Of a stretch of DNA of 64,000 bases, positions 34,452 to 45,585 are shown piece by piece. The DNA is from Panagrolaimus kolymaensis. Taxonomy: Eukaryota; Nematoda; Chromadorea; Rhabditida; Panagrolaimidae. The translations under genes were made by a program, and so were the position numbers. Where the stretch lies: positions 3,596,001 to 3,660,000 of the forward strand of contig JAJQJQ010000013.1 of NCBI GenBank assembly GCA_028622995.1. The letters run 5' to 3'. How positions within the stretch are numbered: position 1 is the first letter of the stretch; every line of letters starts with the position of its first letter. The notes under the pieces were generated by a model. That model worked only from the letters and a program-made list of their open reading frames with translations, made no database searches and was not told where the DNA came from.

Positions 34452-35872
34452 TTGGGTGTTTCGGAAATTTCGTTCCGCGATAAAATCGAATGGCTCTGTA
34501 CGATGAGCAAAGGAGTTGAAATATGGTTTTATGTTATTTTTAACACATTTAATTGTGGTAAAAATGAGCTCTATAGCTTTTACATACTCCGGTCAGAGCT
34601 TTGCGATATATCGAATATCGATATCGAATATCGAATATCGATATCGAATATCGAAATATCGGGGCTTTTTTTGGATATCGAATATCGAATATCGATATCG
34701 GAAAAATAAATTTTAATATCGAATATCGAGTATCGATATCGGTTTTTGTCCGATATATCGACAAAATCGATATTTTCATTTGATTATTTTCCGAAAAAAC
34801 TTAAGCATTTTTTGTTCATTTTTTAGCTCTGAATATTTATTTTCACTTAGTTTTTTACAGCAAACTAAAGCAAAGAAGCAACTATTTGAGTTTAAAGTGA
34901 AGAATTGCCTCCAAAGCAAATGGGTAAAAGTTGGTTTCGAATATTGGTTCAAAATGAATAAAATTTTCGCAATAAAAAAGAATGCAAATGTTTTACTAAA
35001 AGATTCTTTTTCTTTTTTTAAGAACTTTGCCATAAAGAATTTCCAAAAGAGCGATTACAATCAAAATTACTAGGAATAAAAAAAATTGATTGATAATAAG
35101 ATTACCATCAATTTTGCTAGCTTCTAAGCCATTTATTTCTTTGAATTTTTGGTTTTGTCTTTTTGCGTAAAAAGACTTAAAAAATTTCAAGAGAATTAAA
35201 ACTTTTTATTTAAAAAAAATTCTATTATAACCCCTTACTTAACCGTTAAAAACAAAACCAAAAAAAAAATTTTAAACCCAGACTTGATAATAATAAAAAA
35301 GTATCGAATATCGATATCGAATATCGAAATATCGGGCATTTTTTAGATATCGAAATATCGAATATCGATATCGAAGAAAAAAAATTAGATATCGAATATC
35401 GATATCGGGACTTACAAATATCGATATCGCAAAGCCCTGACTCCGGTATCTCTTTTCCATTTTTAGCATTTTTAGAAAAGGGGCGCAAACAAGGGGCTTT
35501 TCAAAAATTCTGCTATTTCTTTCTTCGATACCTTTATTTCTTTGTGAGATACATGTTAAAAAAGTTAAAATTAAACATTATTTAAAGAATTCATAAAATT
35601 TTGAAGCCATTTCATAAAAAAAAATAGTTAACTAAACCCCAAAAATAACGAAATAAAAAAATTATTTTAATTTTTTCCTTTGATCAAATTTTGGTCATTT
35701 ATTAAAAAATGCTAAAAATGGAAGAGAAATAGCAGAGTATGTAAAAGCTATTGAGCTCATTTTTACCACAATTAAATGTGTTAAAAATAACATAAAACCA
35801 TATATCAACTCCTTTGCTCATCGTACAGAGCCATTCGATTTTATCGCGGAACGAAATTTCCGAAACACCCAA
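34452..35872. mobile_element. Foldback element, Tc1/mariner-like, host of a nested MITE
   Basis: The ends TTGGGTGTTTCGGAAATTTC and its complement are flanked by TA on both sides (34450-34451 and 35873-35874), as for Tc1/mariner-type insertion. The inverted arms are long: the left arm is 34452..34593 plus 35448..35475, the right arm about 35705..35872. They share landmarks GATAAAATCGAATGGCTCTG, GAGCAAAGGAGTTGA and AGCTTTTACATACTC. No transposase is visible, so it is non-autonomous. A second element (34594..35439) has landed in the left arm. Confidence 0.8.
34594..35439. mobile_element. hAT-like element nested in the foldback element
   Basis: The 846-base element begins CAGAGCTTTGCGATAT and ends in the complement of CAGGGCTTTGCGATAT. 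It is flanked by the 8-bp duplication ACTCCGGT (34586..34593 and 35440..35447), which fits hAT. Subterminal regions at both ends are dense ATCGAATATCGATATCG repeats, the middle is AT-rich and no transposase is seen. Joining the two flanks gives a left arm that matches the right arm of the host element, so this insertion came second. Confidence 0.85.
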
Positions 35873-36279
35873 TAATTAACTCAAGAAATTATGGAAAAAT
35901 AAATACTTTTTACATAAGAAAATAATTATTGACTTTGCAAAAATTTAAGCAGAGTTTATTTTTAAACGCTATATTCCTTACCAAAACACACTTTTCGTTT
36001 AATACATTTAATTAAAAAAATTGCTATAGCAACGATTAAGGGAAACCAAAAATATATGTTTCAAAGGTAGCAAAATAAATAAAAATAAAAATTTTTTTAT
36101 TGATAAACTTGCATTTTCTCAGTAAGCTTTTTGAAAAATAGTTTTTTTTTCAGTGTATGACCCTTGCATTTGCTTATTAAAAAAGTGCAAAAAAAGTTTT
36201 ATTTTTTGTGAAAATGTAAAAAGTTTATTGAACAAAAAAAATTTGCTGATAAGAAATTTTTCAAAAGGAATGTCAATTT

Positions 36280-37155
36280 TTAGTAACGTCGGGAAGTTTT
36301 ATATGCAGTAATTAATTCATAATCTTCTCCACATGGCGACATAACCGTAACAAGACTTAATTTCGCAGAAATTTTCCAAAAATAACGATTATCTCTTTCA
36401 GTATCTTGTTCGATAAAATTTCTTGAGATAAGTTTATTTTGAAGATAATTTATAATCCTTTCTTCATCGCCGCCAAAATCATTTCCATGTCTAATGCGAA
36501 CGTGCGTGATTCCACGTTTGGTGTTGTTGATCGCTGTGTAAAGCTAAAATAACTACTTATAATTTTGTTCAAAACTTAATAATTTTTCTTATTTCTTAAT
36601 GGTTGCAACTTTTCTATTAAATAAAAGTCCAAATAAAATTAATACCATTACAAATTTTTAAACTTAACTAGACTTACATTTACGTTGTTTCCAAACAAAT
36701 GAGAAGGTAAGGAACAAATTAGCCTTTTGGGTTCTCTTTTTCTTCGGGAATTTTGTGGAGGTGGCAACGATCTTGATTTCAATATATTTCTTTCGATTTT
36801 CACTTTGTGTTGTGGCTGACAACTATGATTCCTACCTGAAATTTTAAGATTTTATCAAAAATATACATAGCTAAAAGTCCACAAAAGTTAAAATAATAGT
36901 AATAATAAACTTACCTGCAGTGGAACCGGTAATAACAGAAATATGAGGACGTTCTGGCAGTTGTACATTACAATGTCCTTTTTTAGCTTCATTATCATTC
37001 ACTCTCTGCCGAGAAGAAGAAGGTAATGAAGGGGTAGAGAAACTTTCAGTCGGTGAATATTTATCAAACGAATATTTTTTATCGTCTAGCTTTTTTTCGT
37101 TATTGGGAAAAGATGTCAATAAAATTAATTCATTTTCGCAATAAATGTGTTTCAT
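36280..37155 (-). CDS. Hypothetical protein, three exons
   Basis: Exons 37155..36915, 36835..36678 and 36543..36280 join in phase (GSTAG-RNHSCQ and FGNNVN-LYTAINN) to 220 residues. The first part is low in complexity and Ser-rich (SFSTPSLPSSSRQRV), followed by a strongly basic segment (SRRKREPKRLIC) and a compact C-terminal domain (GITHVRIRHGNDFGGDEERI, DRYFWKISAKLSLVT-like). The basic stretch could be a nuclear signal. I do not recognise the family. Its start overlaps the 5' part of the plus-strand gene at 37113. Confidence 0.55.
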
Positions 37156-38016
37156 TTTTTGAAGGATATAGCTTCGAAGTAAATACTCGCGCTAAAGAAT
37201 TCTCATTTAAACCCGCCGATGGTGAAGAAGAAGGAGGTTTCAGCGCAGGTTTTCATGAAATTTATGTGAAGCAAAATGTAAGTTTTTTTTAGCATTTTTT
37301 TATTTTTTTCGGATTCAATTATCATCGTTAAACTTTATTTTTAGAATATTATTTGTATTTTTGATTCGAAAACAAACGATTGTCGTTTAGCTGCGATATA
37401 CTTTGATCAAAGGGAATGTGATGGTGATTTTGATTTTATTGAGCGAAAGGTTAGAGTTTTTAGCTTCTTTTGATTTATATATAAAATTTACTCATTTTAC
37501 ATTTTTTTGCAGACATATACCAAAATTGATGAAAATCAAGAAAAGAATTTATATAAAAATAACTTTATTTTATTTTTAATTGGTATTTTAATTGATCAGC
37601 CTTTGACTTTTACACCTGCATTAAAAAATGTTTTAATTCAAATCCTTGGATTAACAACAACTCTTCCTTTGCCAATTATTGGAGCTTATGAAATCGTAAA
37701 CATTTCTGTGGCAGCAATTTCAAATAATATTGTTAATAATGAAACACCACCTACAAAATTAGAAACTCGTGGACCATCTCTCTCACCAACAAATGTTTCC
37801 ATGGAGTAAGTCAAACAAAAATGTTTTTAATTTTTTAATTATTATTTGTTATTGTTTTTTAGTTTACCACCTTTGTCTTCTGAAAATAACAGTTCTACTA
37901 CATCTTCTTATTTTTCACGTCGAGAAGAATTTGGGAATGAAGCAGCACCGATTGGAATTCTCTTTTTTGCATTTCTTGTTACTTTTTTATTAAAAAAAAA
38001 CAATAGAAAAAATTGA
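37113..38016 (+). CDS. Hypothetical single-pass membrane protein
   Basis: Exons 37113..37277, 37345..37449, 37513..37805 and 37863..38016 join in phase to about 238 residues. The N-terminal half is a soluble domain with Cys residues (YSFEVNTRAKEFSFKPADGE, NIICIFDSKTNDCRLAAIYF); then come a hydrophobic region (FILFLIGILIDQPLTFTP), a Thr/Ser/Pro segment, and a C-terminal membrane anchor (AAPIGILFFAFLVTFLL) with a basic tail KKNNRKN. No signal peptide is seen at ATG 37113, so the true first exon may lie elsewhere; the chosen start also overlaps the minus-strand gene by 43 bases. Family not recognised. Confidence 0.5.
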
Positions 38017-38109
38017 ATTAAAAACCAAAAACTAAAATGCAAAAGTAAACTTGAAATTTTTTGGAAAACAAAGTAAATAACTGGCAAGCATGATCAAGAA
38101 AAATATATT

Positions 38110-40001
38110 TTATGCATAAACGCCATAATAAATCAAAACTTCAGTTTCATAAACTACTCCATAAATAAATGGATTATTGATAACATGGCCTGGAAGAGAA
38201 GAAGTCAGAGATTCATATGGTTTTGATTGTGGATGATTGATTCCATCGACGGAAAGATCGAAACGAAGCTAAAAAATTAAAAATAAAGATTGTTAGATCT
38301 TTTTTTAACAAAAAACTTGATAAAAAAATTTTTGTACTTACAGCTTGATAAAATTTAATTAAATCATATTTAATTTCTCCCGGATTTGGATGATTGAAAG
38401 GTGCATAAATCGATAGTTGTTGTTGGTTTTTCAAACTTTCTTTAAAATATACAGAAAAATCCAAAGCATTTTGTTGGGAAAAATGTGGAATCCAAACATA
38501 TTGTAAATCAGTTGGAGAATTTAAAACTATTTTTAAATTATCCAAAATTTCTGATGGATTTGTTTCACGAATGAATTTATTATCCTAAAATTAAATGTAA
38601 ATTTTTGAGCGACGATATTCCTAATATTTTTGTATAGTTATTTTTATTTTTGAATATCAAACCTTAAAATTCGTAACAATAAACATATCAAAGCTGGCAA
38701 TTTTGAATTTAATTGCATGAAGATCATAGTGGCCAAATTCAGCAAATTTTGAAAGGGTGGAAAATAAATTAACCTGAAACGAAAATAATTATAAAAATAT
38801 AAAATATTTAGAATCAAAAAAAGCTCCTAAAAAACAAACATATTTATCTCCTTTTAATCCATGAAAGATTTGATTTCTTGCAAGTCCAACCCCAACTTTT
38901 TCAAACTCTAAACCATATTTAAGAAAGGTGAACCCAACGACCGTGTTTCTGGGGGTTGTAAAGTTTTCTGGAGAAAAAAATTTAGCTTTATAATCGTTGA
39001 GTCGTTTACGAAACATTTCATTAAAATGATGAGAATAGCTTCGATTTGAAGCAGGATAAACTGAGACATCATCAAAACTTGTGAATACATTCATTGAATC
39101 ATCGGTTTCATTCTGAAAAGAATTTGAAAAAGAGTGATTATTTAATTTTATATTTTCATTTTAGTTGAATTTTAAAAAAGCCTTACTCCTATAATAAAAT
39201 TGTTTATCATGGAGTTATTGGTGGCTTCCATATGAAATAATGAATTTTTAGCCGGTTTATAGTAATTATAAACATCAGCTACATTGGTATCTAAAATTGC
39301 AAATATTTAAGCAAAAGATAAAAAATTTAGATCAAACACTCACTTTCAAAATATTCATTCATTGCTGATTTTTCCTTAGAACTTCCAAAATTTCCAATAA
39401 AACTTAAAATATAATCAATTGCGAATGGAGAAATCACAAAATTAGTTGTTGATTGATTTTTCATAAAATAATTCAAATTTCCATGAACTTTATTTTCCTT
39501 TTGATTAAATGGAATAATTGTGTTTGAGGAAGCTGTTTCATCAGCATCATCGATGGCTGTCAATTGCGTGGCGGCGGAAGGAGAGCTAGATTCGTCTTCA
39601 GTTAAAGTTTCATTTCGAATATTATTTTCCTGATCGCCACTCGAAGAAAGAAGAGTGCCCAATAAATATCCAAGTCCAAATGCAATTAAAGCAGTAAGAA
39701 GAATGCAGCAAAGAATGGGGAGCCACGCAAATTTTTTAGAAGACGAAGTAATCGTTGTCGTTGTTCGCTTCTTGTTGGGTTTTTGTTGATGATATTCCGC
39801 CGTAGTTGTAGTTGCTTCTTTAATAACAATTAATCGATCTTTTGCTTCATCAGTATTCCCAGTAATTCCAAGTTCGGGTTCAGGTGAAGTTTCAGTTACT
39901 TCCGAATAGTTTACATCTCTGCTATGGATTGGATAATCATTTCTGCTGCTGGTATTTGGATTTGGATAATAAGTTTTAACATGGGCTTTTTCTTTAATCA
40001 T
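38110..40001 (-). CDS. Membrane-anchored serpin-like protein A
   Basis: Six exons, 40001..39344, 39290..39187, 39112..38840, 38773..38663, 38584..38342 and 38268..38110, encode 515 residues. About 105 N-terminal residues are cytoplasmic (AHVKTYYPNPNTSSR, later a Lys/Arg-rich stretch), then a membrane segment (LPILCCILLTALIAFGLGYL) and a Ser/Thr stalk. The rest follows serpin order: GNLNYFMKNQSTTNFVISPF, ILSFIGNFG; GFTFLKYGLEFE; VWIPHFSQQNALDFSVYFKE; SVDGINH; NNPFIYGVVYETEVLIYYG, the last like the serpin C-terminal 'HPF...' strand. The loop hinge lacks the small residues (T-E-A-A-A-A) of inhibitory serpins, so it is probably non-inhibitory. It is one of four related minus-strand genes with identical intron phases. 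Confidence 0.7.
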
Positions 40002-40585
40002 TTTTTATTTTTGGGTGAAAGAAAAATAACAAAACAAATATACTTCTTTTTTTTGTTGTTGGTATTTTTTTCTCGCAAAAAAAGGAAAAAGAGAAAAGAA
40101 AAAGTGAAGGTCAAAGAATTAACCAAAAAGTTAGACGTTGTCAATAAAAATAAAAACAACAGGTTTAAAGAAAAAAAACTAATCAACAACCAACAGAATA
40201 TTAAAAAAAAGTGTTTACCTTTTCTTATGTGTAAAAAAGATGATGGCCCAAACTTGATTGATTTGTAACCTTTAATGTTTAATATAAAATAAAAACTAAA
40301 ACAAAATTTTTGGTTATTCTCACACCGGTTTTTATTTTTAAGTTACAAAAGTAAAATATTCTGCGCAACTTCAATATGGAGATTTTTCTCAAAATTATTT
40401 GTTGTCGTTTTGTTTTTCTATTTTTTTTTGTTTATTATTTTTTTTATTAAAAAATTAAGACAATTAAGAATTAAAGAAAACCAGAAAAAAATGTTTGACA
40501 AAAAAAATAAATGAAAGTTCAATTAAAAAAAAGTGTTACAGAAGCGTAAAACTTTTATTAGGAAAGCAGAGCAACAAAAAAAATT
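40002..40585 (-). other. Intergenic
   Basis: Short spacer between serpin-like A and B, AT-rich with A/T homopolymers. It should hold the promoter of A. The overlapping frames on both strands near 40000..40270 are low-complexity noise. Confidence 0.4.
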
Positions 40586-42862
40586 TCAAGCATAAACGCC
40601 ATAATAAATCAAAACTTCTGTTTTGAACACGATTCCATACATGAAAGGCTTGTTAATAATATATTCATTGTTGGAAATGCCGGATGGATAATCTCGAGTC
40701 ATTGGACGGTTGAGACCTTCACCAGAAACATCAAAACGAAGCTAAAAAAATTAATTATAATCGAATTCTAATTTGCAGATAACCCTTTTTTGTCGCAAAA
40801 ATAAAAAAAGCCTTAAATTTGTTTTTGTATTTACTTGCAATTTTGTAGCCTACAAATTTATAATTTAAAAAAACTTACAGCTTGATAAAAATTTTTTAAA
40901 TCATATTTATCCTTGCCTGGGATAGTTTCATTGAAGGGAGAATAAATTGCAAGAGTTTGATTTAAAAATTTTTCTAAATATGGAAGAATATCAATTGTAT
41001 TTTGTGATTGAATTGTTGGAACACAAATGGAACTGTATGAAGTTTTAATTTTGCCAATTGCCATGGATTTCAAGTTTCTTAAAATTTCATTTGGTTCAAT
41101 GAAAGGAATTGAATTATCCTAAAAAAAAAGTAAGACCCTTAATTTAAGGAACCATTTTTATATAATTAAAAAAAGTAAGAGCTTGCCTTGAGATTTTCCG
41201 CAATAAACATATCGAAACTAGGATTAGTGAATTTGATTTGATGTAAACGATATATGTCAAAATCAGCTTGATATGAATTTGTAACGAATAAACTAACCTA
41301 AAAAAATAAAAAATATTATCAAGTTTTTAACTTTTAAATTGAAAGTTTGATAAAAAACATTTATGAATGATTTACTTTATGAATTCATAGAATTTTTAGG
41401 CAGAGTTTAAATTATCAAAACAAATTTTTTGAGGTAAATAAATTGTTAAAATCCATTGTTTTTGAAAATGTTGCAAAACGCGCATTGTGATTTTAAAAAT
41501 AAAGTTTGAAAGAAAGGCACAAAAGAAAATTAAATTTTAGAAAAGTTCCAAAAAATTTAGAAAAAAATAAGTGTTTGATTTTTGGTGATCTTATAAAGTT
41601 TTTGAGAAAAAATCCTTACATATCTTTCTTTTCCATCATTTCCATAAAATTTTTCATGCCTGTTGGTTTTATTTTCAATTTGTTTGAATTGAAGTTCAAG
41701 CTTAATATGGGAAAAGCCAACGGCAGTATTTACAGGGGTGATGAAATTTTTTTTAGAAAAAAATGGAATCTTGTTTCTACTCCAAACTTGACTTCGCTTT
41801 CCCAACATATCATTAAAATAATCAGAATATAAATAATCGGATGCAGGATATACTGAGACGCCATCAAAAGTGGTTAGTTCATTCATAAATTCTTTAGTTT
41901 CATTCTGAAAGACAGCTTTTGGACATTTGAGATTGAAAATTTAGTATTGGAGGAAATTGTTAACTTTCAAGATGTCCCTATCGGAATATATTTAAAGAAA
42001 TTATTGGGATTTCATGCTCCTCGAAAGTCAAAAAAAAATTAAGTTTTAATTTTACATGGAAACTTTGAAAGAAAAAAAAGTGTTTTGGCCCGAAAAAAGT
42101 TTGGTTATTCCCTTTTTTTTACTTTGGCTTTCTTTAAGAATATGTATATTTAAAAAGAACTTACGCCTGTTATGAAGTTCGAGATCATGAAGTTGTTTGT
42201 TCCTTTCTTGTCAAAGATTGATTTTTTAGCAGCGTTATAATAATAATATAAATCACCAAGATGGGTTGCTGAAGAAAAAAACTTTCAAATAAAAAAACAC
42301 ACTAAAGTTTTAAGTTTTAAATTTTTCCTTACTTCCAAAATATTCGTTAATTGCTGCCTTTTCTTTTGGGCCACCCACATTTCCAATGAAGCTGAGGATG
42401 TAATCTATTCCAAAAGGAGAAATAACGGCGGAGGTATGATTCTTAAAAAAATTATTTAAATTTCCATGAACTTTGATTTCTTTTTTGTAAAAGGGCATTG
42501 TGGTGGTTGATGGAAGTGGTGTGGGAGATGTGGCATTGGAAGATGATAGCTCAGAGGTGGAACCATTAAGATAGTCTAAAAATGAATTATTTTCATAAAT
42601 TCCTTGGAAAATAAGGAAAACCACCTAATCCAAAAACTAATGCAAAAACCATAGCAGTGATGATGAGGCAGAAGCAAGATGGAATGATGACCCATTTTTT
42701 AGTAATTCTTTTTGCAGGTTTTTTATCGTGTTTATAACGAATACCGATGGCCCTATGCTTTTCACGACGGGAAGGGATTGCGAAGTTTTGAGTATTTTCT
42801 CCATTGTGGCCGCTATTTGGATTAGGATAATAGGGCTTCGCTTCGAATTCTTTGATTAGCAT
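40586..42862 (-). CDS. Membrane-anchored serpin-like protein B
   Basis: Exons 42862..42625, 42575..42333, 42268..42165, 41904..41620, 41297..41187, 41118..40879 and 40741..40586 encode 458 residues. It has the family N-terminus (FEAKPYYPNPNSGHNGE), a membrane segment (WVIIPSCFCLIITAMVFALV), a short Ser/Thr stalk and the serpin-like domain (GNLNNFFKNHTSAVISPFGI, ICVPTIQSQNTIDILPYLEK, KPFMYGIVFKTEVLIYYGVY). Two oddities: a 49-base intron (42624..42576, GTGGTT...TTTTTAG) in the stalk that A and C lack, needed to keep the frame, and a GC donor (AAG-GCAAGC) after 41187. The reactive-loop hinge reads SGEGLNR, again not the inhibitory type. It is the most shortened of the three intact copies. Confidence 0.65.
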
Positions 42863-44148
42863 TTTTGTAGAAAGAAAAAACTGAAAAACTAATTTATAAA
42901 ACTTATTTAGAATCAGAGAAAACCAAAATTGCCAAAAAATAAAACGCGCTTAAAAGAACTAGGGAAAAAAAGGAAGCGGATTTTCAAAAGGTTTATATAT
43001 GTATTTTTAGATTAAGTCTATGTATGAATCATTTTTTTTAACTGTGCGCATCTTTTAAAGGCGGCACTTTGACCTTTTTTGTTTCTTTCATAAAGCTTTC
43101 GCATTTATTAAAAAAAACCAAACATAAAAAATACTAAAAGAAAGCATCCGTTAACGCCGCTACTGAAAATTATCGTGATCAACAACATTTTTTTTTGTTT
43201 CGGGGGAAATGAACTCCAATAAAGGCAAAGATCGAAAAAGATTTCATATTTACAGAGTAAAGAATATTTTGTATTCCTTGAAATAGCTTTTAAAAATTTG
43301 GTAGTTTTGAATTGTAAAATAAGCAATGCATATAAAATCAAATTATTTTAAAAAATTTTCCGGCGTCAATAAAAAACAAACTGAATATTGAGAGAAGAAC
43401 AAAAAATTGGACCAATCTTGTAGCTCAAAAAAGACGAAAGTTTGTAATTCGAAAAAGGGTAGAAAAAAGATTTTCAGCTTCTAAAAGCGTCGAAATTTTT
43501 TTTTTCGCAAATTTAGACTAACTTTTTTTATTTAAAAATAAAGTTTCATCATTTCCTAAAAAAGTAACTTTTTTCAAAAAAACAGAAAAAGAAAAGAGCA
43601 GCGAAAAGCCAATACGTGATGAAAGTCTTATTGCTTTTATTCTAGCAAAAAAAACTAATCACTTTTTGGTTCCTTCAAAAAAGAATAAAAGCTGCCGATT
43701 TTTTTTTATTCAGCGCAAAACCAAACTTTCCTTTTTTCTTATTTCCAAAAATATCGACAAAAACAAACAAAAAATTGTAAAAGATCAGCAAAAATAAAGA
43801 AAGAAAAGGATATTGGTTGATGGCAGACATCTTTTGAAGAAAATAAAAATGCAGCACCTAGTGAAAAAGATGTTGTTTTCGTTGTCAGCAGATGAATAGA
43901 ATATACGAACTATGCAACAACAAAAAAACAAAAAATATGCCGAATTTTGCATTTTGAAAGTTTCTCATTTAGCAAAAAAAAAAAATAAAAATTTCCTGTG
44001 CCAAAAATAATTAACGAACGCTGTGACAATACTGAAAAATTCACCTTACTTTCATTGATAACATGGCCGTTTTCATTCCTTTCATTATCATTTTGAGGAG
44101 CTCTAAAAATCAACGAAAGTTTTAAAAAGTCAGAAAAAGGAAAATCTT
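42863..44148 (-). other. Intergenic; promoter block shared with serpin-like C
   Basis: No gene. Blocks recur in the same order upstream of copy C: TCTATGTATGAATCATTTTTT at 43018.. and 48010.., CTTTTAAAGGCGGCAC/GCCGGCAC, AGCTGCCGAT...CAAACTTT(T/C)C, ATATCGACAAA/CCAAAC, AAAAGATCAGC(A/G)AA, TTGGCAGACA and GCAGATGAATAGA/GGATAGA. About 0.9 kb of upstream DNA was duplicated with the gene. Confidence 0.55.
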
Positions 44149-44887
44149 TTACGGGTTTTCAGTTTCTTCGACGCTTTGAGGTTCTTCTTTTGCAAAAACA
44201 AAGTCTTCCACTTTTCTCCTTTTTAAATACTTTAAAAATGCATCTTTTTCATTTCCTTCATAAGCATTCCAAAAATCTTTTAAAATTTCTTTGAAAAACA
44301 TTTCAGGATTTAAAGTGTCATTTATTGTCTTGCAAAGTGGAGTCAAAAATTTATTATAAAACTTTTTTTTGGATTCTTCAGACGAAAGCTAAAAAACTAT
44401 TTTAAAAAGAACTAATTAAAGAAGCCGATAATTTACCTTTGGATTGTTTTTTGAAATATAATTATGAACCTTTTCACAAACAGCTTCATTGTGAAAAACC
44501 AAGGCAATATTACACTTTTTATCTTTATCAAATACACATAAAATATGCTAAAAGCTAATAATTTTAAAAGCACATAAAAAGTTATTTACTTACTTTATGA
44601 AGAATATATAAACTTTCAAAAGATACAATAACATCATTGGGTTTAAGATCTAAAAAAATGAATTTTTAGGTAATAAAAAAGTTAAGAAAAATAAACCTTC
44701 TGTTTGAGGTGAAACTGTTAAATAATATGACCCAAAGTTAATTATTATTTCACATATTCCTTTATATTCTATTCTTTCATGACGGGTTATCATTAATAAA
44801 TGTTTCATTTTACTCTAAAAATTTTTTTTATAAATTATTAATAAACGTAAAAAAAATAAGAATTACCGGATTTGAATTTTCTTCCAT
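44149..44887 (-). CDS. Hypothetical protein, five exons
   Basis: Exons 44887..44867, 44814..44697, 44649..44594, 44547..44437 and 44388..44149 join in phase to 181 residues. The tiny first exon reads MEENSNP. Residues 10-100 look like one small mixed domain (HERIEYKGICEIIINFGSYY, DVIVSFESLYILHKHILCVF); the rest is helical and charged (LSSEESKKKFYNKFLTPLCK, EMFFKEILKDFWNAYEGNEK) and ends with an acidic tail (EEPQSVEETENP). The strand pattern of the first part could be PH-like, but that is a guess. No signal peptide or membrane segment. It sits between serpin-like B and C and looks unrelated to them. Confidence 0.65.
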
Positions 44888-45585
44888 TATTAATAAAAAT
44901 TAGAAGAAAACTTTTTTGGATTTCCAAAAATGCGAATAAAAAAATAATGAAAATAAATAAATTAAATCTTGAGATAAAAACAAATAACTTTTCGCCAAGG
45001 ATAGAACTATAAAAAGTTTTTTTGCAAACAATTCTTTCTTTGTGGGCGAGAAAGTAATATTTTAAGCTATTTTGCACTTTTGAGATTTCTATGGCAGCAA
45101 CAAAATAGGTCACGAAGAAAACAAATAGCTTGAGTCAGATTTTTTTCATTTTATTTTTAGTGATATGAAAATGTGCCGCCTCTGTTCGATATATCTTTTC
45201 TAATAGAATGTGAAGCTGTACTTTTGTTTCGGCATGGTTTGTGCCTTTAATTATCCATGGCTGAAATAGTCAAGTTAAGGTCCAACAGTAATTTAGAGAA
45301 TCAACATTTTTGAGGAAAGTTGCTATTATTATATACGTGGCAAAAAAAAAGATGAGAAAAATTTGTTTTTTGTTATTGAACTTTTTTTAAACTTATTTTT
45401 CTAAGTTTTATATATATATTTTTTTTATTAAATCAAAAAAAAAGCTAAGACAATTAAAAAAAATGTAACAAATCTTAAAAAAACCAAATAAATCTTAAAA
45501 TTTTAAAATAAATGCAAAACCGAAATAAATTTTTATTAGGAAAATGTCAGAATTAAACTGGCGAAAGAAGAGCAAACAAAAAAAA
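44888..45585 (-). other. Intergenic
   Basis: About 700 AT-rich bases between the five-exon gene and the 3' end of serpin-like C. I see no gene; the frame at 44838..45113 is mostly the first exon and upstream DNA of the neighbour. Confidence 0.4.

Noticed and set aside
34395..35488. Overlapping ORFs with R-Y-S-I-S repeats
   Set aside because: They translate the ATCGAT-rich ends of a transposon in all frames.
42576..42624. Frameshift in the stalk of serpin-like B
   Set aside because: A 49-base GT...AG intron restores the frame in phase, so a splice explanation is preferred.
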